The position numbers and the translations under genes were made by a program. From contig JAFIFT010000010.1 in assembly GCA_020831865.1 (NCBI GenBank), positions 20,943 through 84,942 on the forward strand: a stretch of 64,000 nt of DNA, written 5' to 3'. The notes under the pieces are model-generated. The model was not told the DNA's origin. It did not search any database and was given only the letters and a program-made list of their open reading frames with translations. Below, one piece after another: positions 27,159-35,247 of the stretch (the first letter of the stretch is position 1; each line of letters opens with the position of its first letter). Source of the stretch: Legionellaceae bacterium. Its GTDB lineage: Bacteria > Pseudomonadota > Gammaproteobacteria > Legionellales > Legionellaceae.

Positions 27159-28250
27159 TTAATAGCGTTGCATGTCGGGATCGATATTTTCAATCCAGTG
27201 CAGAATACCACCGTCCAGGAACCACACCGTTTTATAGCCATGCTGCTTTAATCGTATCGCAGCCTTATGGCTGCGGCTACCTTTTTTGCAGTAGACAACC
27301 AGAATTTTATTCGACGGCAGGCTGTCCAGGTGTTCTTCCAGACGATGCAGGGGAATGAAGAGCCCGCCCAATGAGCATATTTTACGCTCAAAATCTTGCC
27401 GGACATCGATGAGTTGATAGTGCTCCGGATGGTGTAATAACGCTTCCTGCAGGGCTTGTGCGCTGATACTGGTAACGCTGTGGGCGGCGCTTTCCTCAGG
27501 GGCGGGTATGCTGCCGTGTTGCGTTTGGCACTGGGGATGTTTGCTGACCATAACGGTGTGATATTGATGTTGTAATACATTGATATGGAGCAGTTTTCCG
27601 GACAGAACCTCCTCCCGCCCCAACAGAATTTTGATGATTTCGGTGGCTTGCAGGCAGCCCAGCATGCCTGCTACCGCACCCAAAATACCCGCCTCGGCGC
27701 AGTCTGGAATGACATCCGCCGGAGGGGGGGCGGGATACAGACATTGGTAACAGGGGCCTTGCTGATAATTAAAGACCGCCAATTGCCCTTCAAACTGAAA
27801 CAAAGCGGCTGAAACGAACGGTATTTGCAGGCGATGAGCAAAATGATTAATCAGATAGCGCGCACAATAATTATCACTGGCATCCACAATGACATCAAAG
27901 GGCTGAAGGCTTTCCAATGACGTGTTGCGATCCAGATGCTGGGGTAAGGCATGAATGCGACAGCCAGAATGCAGGGTGGCTAATCTTTCGGCCATACACA
28001 GTGCTTTATTATTGCCTAAGTCCGCTTCGCGAAAAAGAACCTGGCGTTGCAGATTGGACAGCTCAACCCGGTCTCCATCCATAACCGTCAAATGCCCAAC
28101 CCCGGCGGCAACCAGATAAAGAGCAACCGGTGCCCCCAGTCCGCCGGCACCCACCAGTAAAACACGAGCATCTCGCAAAGCCTGCTGTCCTTCTATGCCA
28201 ATGATGGGTAACTGGCGCGCATAGCGTTGCAAATCCTTAGAGTTTAACAT
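27159..28250 (-). CDS. ThiF/MoeB-type E1-like adenylyltransferase fused to rhodanese
   Basis: Adenylates the C-terminal glycine of a ThiS/MoaD-like carrier and, through its rhodanese domain, transfers sulfur to make a thiocarboxylate. Domain 1 (about 1-245): nucleotide motif GAGGLGAPVALYL, DGDRVELSNLQRQ, the conserved SALFQFEGQ stretch and zinc pair CYQC. Domain 2 (about 260-363): rhodanese with active Cys in VYCKKGSRS. The second zinc pair is reduced to one Cys (HPQCQTQ where CxxC is expected). The ATG at 28248-28250 is chosen over an upstream TTG. It overlaps the carrier gene end closely, so the proteins are coupled. Confidence 0.9.
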   Translation of the reverse strand: MLNSKDLQRYARQLPIIGIEGQQALRDARVLLVGAGGLGAPVALYLVAAGVGHLTVMDGDRVELSNLQRQVLFREADLGNNKALCMAERLATLHSGCRIHALPQHLDRNTSLESLQPFDVIVDASDNYCARYLINHFAHRLQIPFVSAALFQFEGQLAVFNYQQGPCYQCLYPAPPPADVIPDCAEAGILGAVAGMLGCLQATEIIKILLGREEVLSGKLLHINVLQHQYHTVMVSKHPQCQTQHGSIPAPEESAAHSVTSISAQALQEALLHHPEHYQLIDVRQDFERKICSLGGLFIPLHRLEEHLDSLPSNKILVVYCKKGSRSHKAAIRLKQHGYKTVWFLDGGILHWIENIDPDMQRY

Positions 28251-28252
28251 GC

Positions 28253-28519
28253 TCAACCACCCACCAGTGAACTTAACAGGATCACCTCATCCGTATCCCT
28301 GATCAGGTGATCCGATGGCAGTTGGTCCAGGGCCTGTTGATTAATATAAAGTTGCACATAAGGCTTCAGTGTACCCTGTTCCTCCAGCAATGCCGCGGCA
28401 AGTTGGGGTTCTTGTTGCGCCAGCAAAGCAAGGATTTTCCCCGCATTGGTATCGGGCAGTGTAATGCTGGTGCGTTGTCTTGCAAAACGTTGCAGCGTGC
28501 CTGCCAGATTGATCTTCAT
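28253..28519 (-). CDS. ThiS/MoaD-like sulfur-carrier protein
   Basis: Small beta-grasp carrier of 88 residues ending in LLSSLVGG: the exposed Gly-Gly tail is where a thiocarboxylate is formed. It begins MKINLAGTLQRFA, as in MoaD-family proteins. The start at 28517-28519 follows GGGGGACCGG, a strong ribosome-binding site. Upstream in-frame ATGs lack one. It is the first gene of the operon. In this context it should be the dedicated sulfur carrier for YcaO-TfuA rather than for thiamin or molybdopterin, because no thi or moa genes are nearby. That is inference. Confidence 0.88.
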   Translation of the reverse strand: MKINLAGTLQRFARQRTSITLPDTNAGKILALLAQQEPQLAAALLEEQGTLKPYVQLYINQQALDQLPSDHLIRDTDEVILLSSLVGG

Positions 28520-28554
28520 CCGGTCCCCCATGTTGTCTTGATACCCCTGCATTG

Positions 28555-28560
28555 AGTATA
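28555..28560 (-). promoter_or_regulatory. Likely -10 of the ThiS-ThiF-YcaO-TfuA operon
   Basis: Minus-strand TATACT, about 36 bp before the chosen start of the carrier gene. The -35 is poor. It would make a short leader carrying the GGGGGA ribosome-binding site. Confidence 0.35.
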
Positions 28561-28725
28561 GCTAATAGGCGCTATGAAACGGGTGCCAGAACGCATCATA
28601 ATGCCTAACTATCTTAAAATAAAGCCAGCTAACCGACTGAGGAGAGGAGATAGGGAAGGGTTGTTCAAACAATAAACAAAAGAAATGCCTTGATGGCCGC
28701 TTATAAAAAATAAGACAAAAAATAC

Positions 28726-28753
28726 TTGATATTTTAGCCCAATACGGTATCAT
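28726..28753 (+). promoter_or_regulatory. Promoter of the tRNA-Lys/tRNA-Arg unit
   Basis: TTGATA (28726-28731), 16 bp, TATCAT (28748-28753); transcription would start near 28760, just before the tRNA. Close to sigma70 consensus. Confidence 0.6.
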
Positions 28754-28766
28754 TTCAGCCTCTTTG

Positions 28767-28842
28767 GGGCCGTTAGCTCAGTTGGTAGAGCAGGAGGCTT
28801 TTAACCTCTGTGTCATAGGTTCGAATCCTATACGGCCCACCA
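28767..28842 (+). tRNA. tRNA-Lys (anticodon UUU)
   Basis: Complete cloverleaf of 76 nt with encoded CCA. Acceptor GGGCCGT pairs with ACGGCCC, D stem GCTC/GAGC, anticodon stem GGAGG/CCTCT around loop CTTTTAA (anticodon TTT), and T loop TTCGAAT. Confidence 0.96.
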
Positions 28843-28863
28843 TGTTCAGGCAACATCGCACAC

Positions 28864-28940
28864 GCGCTCGTAGCTCAGCTGGATAGAGTACTTGGCTTCG
28901 AACCAAGGTGTCGGGGGTTCGAGTCCCTCCGAGCGCGCCA
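28864..28940 (+). tRNA. tRNA-Arg (anticodon UCG)
   Basis: 77 nt with encoded CCA. Acceptor GCGCTCG/CGAGCGC, anticodon stem CTTGG/CCAAG around CTTCGAA (anticodon TCG), and T arm GGGGGTTCGAGTCCCTC. It lies 21 bp after tRNA-Lys, so both are probably co-transcribed. It marks the left border of the AT-rich accessory block. Confidence 0.96.
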
Positions 28941-28999
28941 TTTAACGCTCTATGATATGGAATTGCGCGTTAGATACAATGCCTTGGATACAAGTAAGT

Positions 29000-29020
29000 A
29001 TATCCTAAGATACAGGATAT
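29000..29020. promoter_or_regulatory. Inverted repeat before the helicase gene
   Basis: atatcct (29000-29006), 7-bp spacer, aggatat (29014-29020), 23 bp before the helicase ATG. It could be an operator or leader hairpin. No T-run follows. Confidence 0.35.
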
Positions 29021-29043
29021 GATGAAAGACAAAATGGACTATC

Positions 29044-32000
29044 ATGGAAGTCACAACTATAAAAGATATTACCGGGTATTTTCGAGCGTCTGTTCTGGAT
29101 AGCGAGCGATTAGCCCCTAATCTCCCGGCCTTATATCAAGCCCTTAAACCAGAGAAATTTGCAACTATCCATAAAACTTCACCCTTTGTTTTATCAAGTG
29201 ATGTTTGGCATAAAGGACAAGTATCCCTTGAACGGACCCAGGAAATTTTTAAAGCAGCTCACGTAACCAAAGAAGTGAACGGTATTGATTTATTATGGTT
29301 CCCTCGGATAGATCTGCACAAATATTGTGATGGAGCCATCAAAGGCAAACAAAGTCCTATTATGGTTCCATTAGTGGTTGAAGTCAGTCTGAACCGCTCA
29401 GGACAACTCAAGCCAAACCAAAGTCCCCCTTTTATTCCCAGAGAGTGGCTGGCCCCTAACCATTCCAATCAGATCCCCTTTTCAGACGTGAGCATTATCG
29501 ATGAATTTTTAACACGCAATCCTTTTAAAGCGAAAGCCTGGGACGAACTGCTTTGTTATTGCGGAAAAATGTTAAAAGCGGCGGTTTTAAAGGATCCGGC
29601 TATAGACGATGGGGACAACGATGCGGATGAGCTCTGGCGCCCTGATATTCATGAAGACTACAGATTAAAAAAGGACATCTGTTTAGCCCAATTAGAAATA
29701 CCAATTAGAGCGGGATTTCATATTGTTAATGTGTTAGATGGAGTTTTAAGACTTGGAAAAGCCAATGCCCTATATGAAAAATTGATTTCTCGTGATGATA
29801 TGCCAAAAGAGAAATATGTATCACTGTCTACCTCCATACCACATGCCAAACAGCATTATGCACAAATGACGTCAGAATTTCCTCTGGCGGACAAACAACG
29901 GAATGCCCTGCATTTTCTCAGTGAATTAAACGATGGAAATTTCCTGGCGGTTAATGGACCTCCGGGAACAGGTAAGACCACCTTGCTCAGATCCGTCGTT
30001 GCAAATCTTTGGGTAGACGCGGCTTTACATCAAAAAGCCCCTCCTATCATTGCGGCAGCATCGAGTAATAATCAAGCGGTGACGAATATTATTGAGTGTT
30101 TTGCAAAGGTAGAAGAAAACAATATCGAAGAAACGCTAAAAGGACGCTGGTTACCGGAATTTTCAACCTACGGTTTATTTGCCTGTGGCGCAAATAAATC
30201 AAATGATAAAAATGTATATCCCTACGTGACCAAGCAGGGCGCTGGTATCATGGCCCAAATGGACAACGAAGCCTATATCACATCAGCTAAAACCTACTTC
30301 TTACAGGCGTTTCAAAAATGGCATTCCACTCCCGGTGAGCCTATTACCTGCCTTGATAAAGCGGCCTCTATTCTTTTAGCCGAATTAAAAAAACATGATC
30401 AACTTAAAACAAGGCTATTGGAACAATTTGAAACTATTAATGTACTGATACACAAAATAGAGAACGTCTATGGTAGCGAAAAGGATTTCAATATATGGCT
30501 TACCAGAACTCTTGAGCGCTTAAACCATGTAAGAGACAAAATATCATTAGAAAAAGCGAGGTATCATGAGTTTTTAACAAGCTGGCAAAAAAGATCGATT
30601 CTTGAAAATATATTTTCATTTCTACCCATGGTGAAAGCACGAAGAGCAATGAGCAACGAAATCATTGCCAACAACATGGAAATAGAGACTGTAGAATACA
30701 GTGATGCGGCCATAACACAATATTTTAGAAACACATCCTCTGCGAGAAAAAAACAACTGGATGCCTTAGAAACCTCTTTTAATGAAGCTACACTCCTAAA
30801 ATCTTCATTATTAAGAGCCAGAAAAGCACTGGTTCAAGACGTTCAAACACTTGATGATAGTGTGAGGCTGGAATCCTGTGATCACAACCAGCTGTTCAAC
30901 CTATTGGATACAACCCTGCGATTCAAACTATTTAAAATTGCCACTCATTATTGGGAAGCCAAGTGGTTATTAGAAGCCCCTATTCACTATAAAGACATTA
31001 AAACCCCAGCACAGCTTCTCAAAAGATATCAGCGATACGCAAAATTAGCCCCTTGCCTCGTAGCCACCTTTAATATGCTGCCTCATTTTTTCTCTGTTTC
31101 TGAGAAAGAGGGCGAGTCCTGGCGCTGTACCCCATTATTTGACGCGATAGATTTATTAATAGTTGAAGAAGCCGGTCAAGCATTGCCGCACATGGTATCA
31201 GCAAGTATCGTTCTCTCTAAAAAAGCATTGGTCGTAGGTGATGTTGAACAAATCGAACCGGTATGGTCATTACGTGCGGGTCTTGATATGGCAAATTTAC
31301 AAAAATTTCATTTGTTGCACCATACAGAAGAATATCAAAATTACTGGTTACCGAGTGCACTGAACGCCAGTTCAGGTAACTTTATGAAAGTGGTTCATCG
31401 GCATGTGAAAGAACATCAATGTGAAGACTTGCACCCTGGCTTGTATTTAACCGAGCATCGGCGTTGTTATAACGAGATTATTGCCTATTGCAATGCGCTT
31501 GTTTATCACGGTCATTTAGAACCACTCAGAGGAAATGCAGAGCCTGGCCATATCGTACCGGCTATGAGTTTTATACACCACGATAGTATATCAGAATCCG
31601 AGGGAAGCAGCCGAACCAATCGGTCGGAGGCGGAATATATTGCTAACTGGATTGTACACAATCAAAAAACACTGTTCCCTGACGCAAAAAAAAGAGCGTC
31701 TTTAGCGGTCATCACGCCATTTAACCGGCAAAGCGTAGTCATCAAGCAGATATTTTCAAAATATGGATTAGGCCATATTCCCGTGGGAACCATTCATACC
31801 TTCCAGGGGGCAGAACGGTCTATTGTGATATTTTCCAGTGTATATGGCAGCAATAACCTTTCTGGTAAAAAGTTTTATGACAGTAGTAAAAATATATTGA
31901 ATGTTGCGGTATCAAGAGCAAAAGATCATTTCATTGTTTTTGGTCATCGTGAGGTTCTGGGCGCAAATAATGATGGTAGTCCATCATCATTATTGCGCCG

Positions 32001-32046
32001 TTATTTGGTTGACTTTGAAACAGAAGAACAGCCCGTATCCATTTGA
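29044..32046 (+). CDS. UPF1-like superfamily 1 helicase (AAA_11/AAA_12)
   Basis: ATP-dependent nucleic-acid helicase of the SF1 UPF1-like class. Residues 1-280 form an N-terminal region I do not recognise. Walker A GPPGTGKT is at 305-312, a long charged helical insertion follows (about 380-640), motif II is DLLIVEEAGQALPH (about 705; EEAG in place of DEAx), and GTIHTFQGAERSIVIF (about 915) and LNVAVSRAKDHFIVFG (about 950) are motifs V and VI. 1000 residues. Large bacterial UPF1-like helicases of this build often occur in accessory or defence regions. No nuclease partner is seen here. The ribosome-binding site is weak, and the gene is the first after the tRNA pair. Confidence 0.82.
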   Translation: MEVTTIKDITGYFRASVLDSERLAPNLPALYQALKPEKFATIHKTSPFVLSSDVWHKGQVSLERTQEIFKAAHVTKEVNGIDLLWFPRIDLHKYCDGAIKGKQSPIMVPLVVEVSLNRSGQLKPNQSPPFIPREWLAPNHSNQIPFSDVSIIDEFLTRNPFKAKAWDELLCYCGKMLKAAVLKDPAIDDGDNDADELWRPDIHEDYRLKKDICLAQLEIPIRAGFHIVNVLDGVLRLGKANALYEKLISRDDMPKEKYVSLSTSIPHAKQHYAQMTSEFPLADKQRNALHFLSELNDGNFLAVNGPPGTGKTTLLRSVVANLWVDAALHQKAPPIIAAASSNNQAVTNIIECFAKVEENNIEETLKGRWLPEFSTYGLFACGANKSNDKNVYPYVTKQGAGIMAQMDNEAYITSAKTYFLQAFQKWHSTPGEPITCLDKAASILLAELKKHDQLKTRLLEQFETINVLIHKIENVYGSEKDFNIWLTRTLERLNHVRDKISLEKARYHEFLTSWQKRSILENIFSFLPMVKARRAMSNEIIANNMEIETVEYSDAAITQYFRNTSSARKKQLDALETSFNEATLLKSSLLRARKALVQDVQTLDDSVRLESCDHNQLFNLLDTTLRFKLFKIATHYWEAKWLLEAPIHYKDIKTPAQLLKRYQRYAKLAPCLVATFNMLPHFFSVSEKEGESWRCTPLFDAIDLLIVEEAGQALPHMVSASIVLSKKALVVGDVEQIEPVWSLRAGLDMANLQKFHLLHHTEEYQNYWLPSALNASSGNFMKVVHRHVKEHQCEDLHPGLYLTEHRRCYNEIIAYCNALVYHGHLEPLRGNAEPGHIVPAMSFIHHDSISESEGSSRTNRSEAEYIANWIVHNQKTLFPDAKKRASLAVITPFNRQSVVIKQIFSKYGLGHIPVGTIHTFQGAERSIVIFSSVYGSNNLSGKKFYDSSKNILNVAVSRAKDHFIVFGHREVLGANNDGSPSSLLRRYLVDFETEEQPVSI

Positions 32047-32071
32047 AACAACTCTTAATAAAAGGAAAATA

Positions 32072-32812
32072 ATGATGAGTGGAATCAATAATACATCCAA
32101 AGCCGTTATGATCAGCGCTGTAGTGGCAACTTTGTGCAGTTGTGCTGCGACCCAGACAGCGCTCGAGCATGGCAAACTGGCAACCAGCACTAAAATGTCA
32201 GAAACCATCTTTCTCGATCCGGTACCAAACCAGCAAAAAACAGTACATCTCTCGGTCAAAAACACCTCCGATCAAACGATTGATTTCAGCAAGCCGTTAG
32301 CACAAGCGCTCGAGTCTCATGGTTATAAGGTCGTTAAAAACCCGGGGAGTGCCCATTATCTTATTCAGGCTAACGTATTGAAAATTGGAAAAATGAGCCG
32401 TAGTGCCTCAGAATCTGCTATCGGTGCCGGCTTTGGTTCAAGGTTAGCTAGCATTGGTGGCGGTGCTGCGGTTGGCAGCCTAACGAACAGCTCCAATGCC
32501 ATGATTGCAGGAGGACTGGCAGGAGGGCTGGCAAGTGTTGCGGCAGATGCGCTGATTAAAGATGTCAATTACGCCATGATAACTGATATCCAAATCAGTG
32601 AGCGAACCAGTCAGAAGATTAAACAAAGAACCCGCGCCAACCTGCAAAATGGCGCATCCACAAATACGACTCAGGATTATTCAGAGGATACCAATCTCAA
32701 AAGGTATCGAACGCGTCTGGTATCTAATGCGGATAAGGTTAATTTAAAATTTGCAGACGCAAGACCAATCCTGGAAAACAACATTGCGCATGCTATTGCC
32801 GGTATCTTTTAA
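32072..32812 (+). CDS. traT: TraT-like complement-resistance/surface-exclusion lipoprotein
   Basis: Outer-membrane lipoprotein homologous to TraT of F-type plasmids, which blocks entry of a second plasmid and raises serum resistance. Lipobox LCSC (Cys24), then the TraT signature KMSETIFLDPV, HLSVKNTSDQ, a Gly/Ala-rich hydrophobic hairpin (residues about 115-165) with AADALIKDVNYAMITDIQI, and RLVSNADKVNLKFADA near the end. 246 residues, as in TraT (243). AAAGGA lies just before the ATG at 32072. A longer reading frame upstream overlaps the helicase and is not used. No tra genes are seen nearby, so this is a stand-alone chromosomal copy. Confidence 0.9.
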   Translation: MMSGINNTSKAVMISAVVATLCSCAATQTALEHGKLATSTKMSETIFLDPVPNQQKTVHLSVKNTSDQTIDFSKPLAQALESHGYKVVKNPGSAHYLIQANVLKIGKMSRSASESAIGAGFGSRLASIGGGAAVGSLTNSSNAMIAGGLAGGLASVAADALIKDVNYAMITDIQISERTSQKIKQRTRANLQNGASTNTTQDYSEDTNLKRYRTRLVSNADKVNLKFADARPILENNIAHAIAGIF

Positions 32813-33187
32813 TCATGGGTTCGAAATCCTGTGACAATTTAAAAGAAAAAATATAGCGCTTCATCCGGCAAAAAAAGTATTCTTACCCTGGTTTGCGCTA
32901 TATCAAACTGATGGTACTGTTCGATTTTTCGATGCCATAGTGACTTATTACTGAGGTTGGCTTGTACCAATTAGCGTGATCGCGTCAAATGATGATGCCA
33001 CCAGAACGTACTCCAATTAGTCTGGTGCTTTTAGGTGGCATCATCCTCCTAAACAGCACCCAATTTAAGGGGAAAGACTGGTTTTCTCCGGTGAAAGCAT
33101 ACTGGTTTTACCTTGAATGGCGTCAGGCAAACAGCTGTGGTGTGCTCAGTTCTACCATGCTCTTTGAAGTGCGTTGTTAATGTGGAG
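32813..33187. other. Intergenic stretch with inverted repeats, no supported gene
   Basis: atatagcgc (32851-32859) pairs with gcgctatat (32895-32903), a candidate end-of-gene hairpin for traT. Further on, gatgatgccacc (32991-33002) pairs with ggtggcatcatc (33034-33045), while caccaga (32999-33005) can instead pair with tctggtg (33020-33026). The two structures share CACC and exclude each other. A 63-codon plus-strand frame starting at 32989 overlaps these repeats. It has no family resemblance and no ribosome-binding site, so it is not called. Confidence 0.4.
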
Positions 33188-35245
33188 TTAGCTCCATTTC
33201 ATTGACAGCCAGCTTTCAATATATTGATGGGTTGATATCACACAGTCACAAAACTGCTGATAAACCGGTTCTATTTGATTGAGATCGTTTGAATCGGCGA
33301 GCCCTTCTAAATCCTGCGTTAATTTCAATAATTTAGTGGTGGCACAATACAGGCAGCTGCTTTTAAATTTATGCACCTGCTTTTTAAAGGCAGGCCAGTC
33401 TTGGTTTTGAAAACTGGCATCGATGTCATTGACTGTTACCACCATGCTTTGTTTTATCATGATATCGAGCATTTCTTTCAAATCCTCAATGGAGCCAAGT
33501 TGGGAGATTCCGAGCTCAACATCGAGGAGCGGTATATCAGATGAGGTGGGCGAGGGTTCACTTAAGTGCTGAGCCTGAGTTTTTTTATGGCTGCCAAACA
33601 AGTCAATATAGCTAAGTGCGGTTTTAGCGGTCAGTGGTTTTTCGCATACTTCCAGCATACCGCATTGATTCCCCTGTAACAAAGCTTCCTGTTTCGCATG
33701 CGCGGTCAGGCCAATAATGGGAGTGGGTGGGGCATTGGTTTCTTTTTCAAAGGTTTTTATTTTCCGGGTTAACTCAAAGCCTGAAAAATCGGGCAGGCCA
33801 ATATCGGTGAGGACAAAGTCGTAGTGATTGTTTTTAAATAGGCTCAGTGCCTCATGGGCATTATAGGCTTTGTCGGTGGTTGCGCCTTGCTTTCTGACTA
33901 TCATATCGGCGATTTTCATTGCCATGGGATTATCTTCAACCAATAAAATATGGGCGCTGGCAGCTTCTGTTTTAGCCCTGCTGTTTTCGCCCTCTGCTGT
34001 TAATGTCATTGAAGGTTGTGGAGGGGACTCATTCGGGCGATTGAGATCATCGATGACGTGAAGCAGGCTTTCTTTTGTGTCAGCTTCGATAGGGTGATGG
34101 TCGGATTCTGGTATTTCAACGGGCAGAAGCAGGCGAAATCGGGTGCCCATGCCCTCGACGCTTTTCACTGAAATATTCCCTTTTAGGGCATCGACATATT
34201 GTTTCACCAGGTGCAGGCCCACACCAAAACCCAGATATTTACCTTCGTAGGAAGGGTGCACCCGGTAGAAGGCATGAAATATTTTGTTGGTTTCCGTTTT
34301 GGGGATGCCAATACCGGTATCGATAATATCAAAGCACAGTATCGACTGGTTATCTCCCTTATCCTGCTTACTGATGTGAATGCTAATACTGCCTTGTTCG
34401 GTAAATTTTATTGAGTTGGACAACAGGTTGAGTATGATGCGATAGAGTTTGCCCTTGTCGGTTCTGATGGTGGCGGGTATATCATCGTCTAGCTGTAATT
34501 CCAGACTTAGGTTTTTCAATTTCAAGGCGGGCAGCTGAAGCTCAAAAATATTGTGTAAGACCTCGGCCAGGGCAAAAGAATGGAATTCTATCACATCATG
34601 GCTGATAGACTCACTGGATACCACTTCCAATACGCTGTTTAATAAAGACAACAGTTGCTCACCGCTTAAGTGAAGCATTTTGGCGTATTCTTTGTTTTCA
34701 GGCTTGCTTACGGTATCAAAGAGGATATCAGACAGGCCAACGATCCCGGTTAATGGGGTTCGGATATCGTGGCTCATGTTGGCGATGAATTGGGATTTGG
34801 CGCTATTTGCGTGCTCTAGCTTATCAATCATCTCTTTTCGTTCGGTATTATCTATTGAGATGCCAACAACACCCAGTATATTATTATTTTTATCCAAAAT
34901 GGGGACTCTGTGAGTTAAAAAATGAATGACATTTCCATTCGCGTGTGTAATGGGAGGGTCTTCACGATTAAGTAATGGGAGTTTGCTATGTAGGACTTCT
35001 ATGCTTTCACTTTTAAATTTCTGGGTGGCTATCGGTGACCAGCCACAGACTTTTGCCATTTCTTCAAAACTCAGGCCGATAAATTGGTGGATATCATCCA
35101 GGCCAAACATATCCAGAACATTTTGGTTACAGCCCCTTGCCCGTAATGAGGTGTCTAACCAGTATACGTTGCCAGGCATGCATAAGATGATCGTTTCATA
35201 ATATTCTCTAATGTCTTGAACCGTTTTTTCATAATGCTCATCCAT
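33188..35245 (-). CDS. Hybrid sensor histidine kinase (PAS-HisKA-HATPase-REC-HPt)
   Basis: Cytoplasmic hybrid kinase. PAS domain (about 15-135), HisKA with phospho-His159 in MSHDIRTPLTG, HATPase (N box NLLSNSIKF, G1 DTGIGIP, G2 GFGVGLHL), receiver domain (about 432-550) with Asp481 in VLTDIGLPD and Lys in CEKPL, and a C-terminal HPt with His625 in VHKFKSSC. That gives a full His-Asp-His relay in one protein, so a separate response regulator should be the output. None is in the window. No membrane segments: the signal is sensed in the cytoplasm, perhaps by the PAS domain. It starts 2 bp after the stop of the unknown gene upstream, so the two are co-expressed. Confidence 0.92.
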   Translation of the reverse strand: MDEHYEKTVQDIREYYETIILCMPGNVYWLDTSLRARGCNQNVLDMFGLDDIHQFIGLSFEEMAKVCGWSPIATQKFKSESIEVLHSKLPLLNREDPPITHANGNVIHFLTHRVPILDKNNNILGVVGISIDNTERKEMIDKLEHANSAKSQFIANMSHDIRTPLTGIVGLSDILFDTVSKPENKEYAKMLHLSGEQLLSLLNSVLEVVSSESISHDVIEFHSFALAEVLHNIFELQLPALKLKNLSLELQLDDDIPATIRTDKGKLYRIILNLLSNSIKFTEQGSISIHISKQDKGDNQSILCFDIIDTGIGIPKTETNKIFHAFYRVHPSYEGKYLGFGVGLHLVKQYVDALKGNISVKSVEGMGTRFRLLLPVEIPESDHHPIEADTKESLLHVIDDLNRPNESPPQPSMTLTAEGENSRAKTEAASAHILLVEDNPMAMKIADMIVRKQGATTDKAYNAHEALSLFKNNHYDFVLTDIGLPDFSGFELTRKIKTFEKETNAPPTPIIGLTAHAKQEALLQGNQCGMLEVCEKPLTAKTALSYIDLFGSHKKTQAQHLSEPSPTSSDIPLLDVELGISQLGSIEDLKEMLDIMIKQSMVVTVNDIDASFQNQDWPAFKKQVHKFKSSCLYCATTKLLKLTQDLEGLADSNDLNQIEPVYQQFCDCVISTHQYIESWLSMKWS

Positions 35246-35247
35246 GC

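Noticed and set aside
28562..28753. 63-codon minus-strand frame directly upstream of the sulfur-carrier gene, considered as a YcaO precursor peptide
   Set aside because: Its composition is aromatic and hydrophobic with no leader/core layout. It has no ribosome-binding site and spans the likely operon promoter. Possible only if it is conserved in relatives.
32989..33180. 63-codon plus-strand frame
   Set aside because: It overlaps two inverted repeats, and has no ribosome-binding site and no family resemblance. It may be a decayed gene end.
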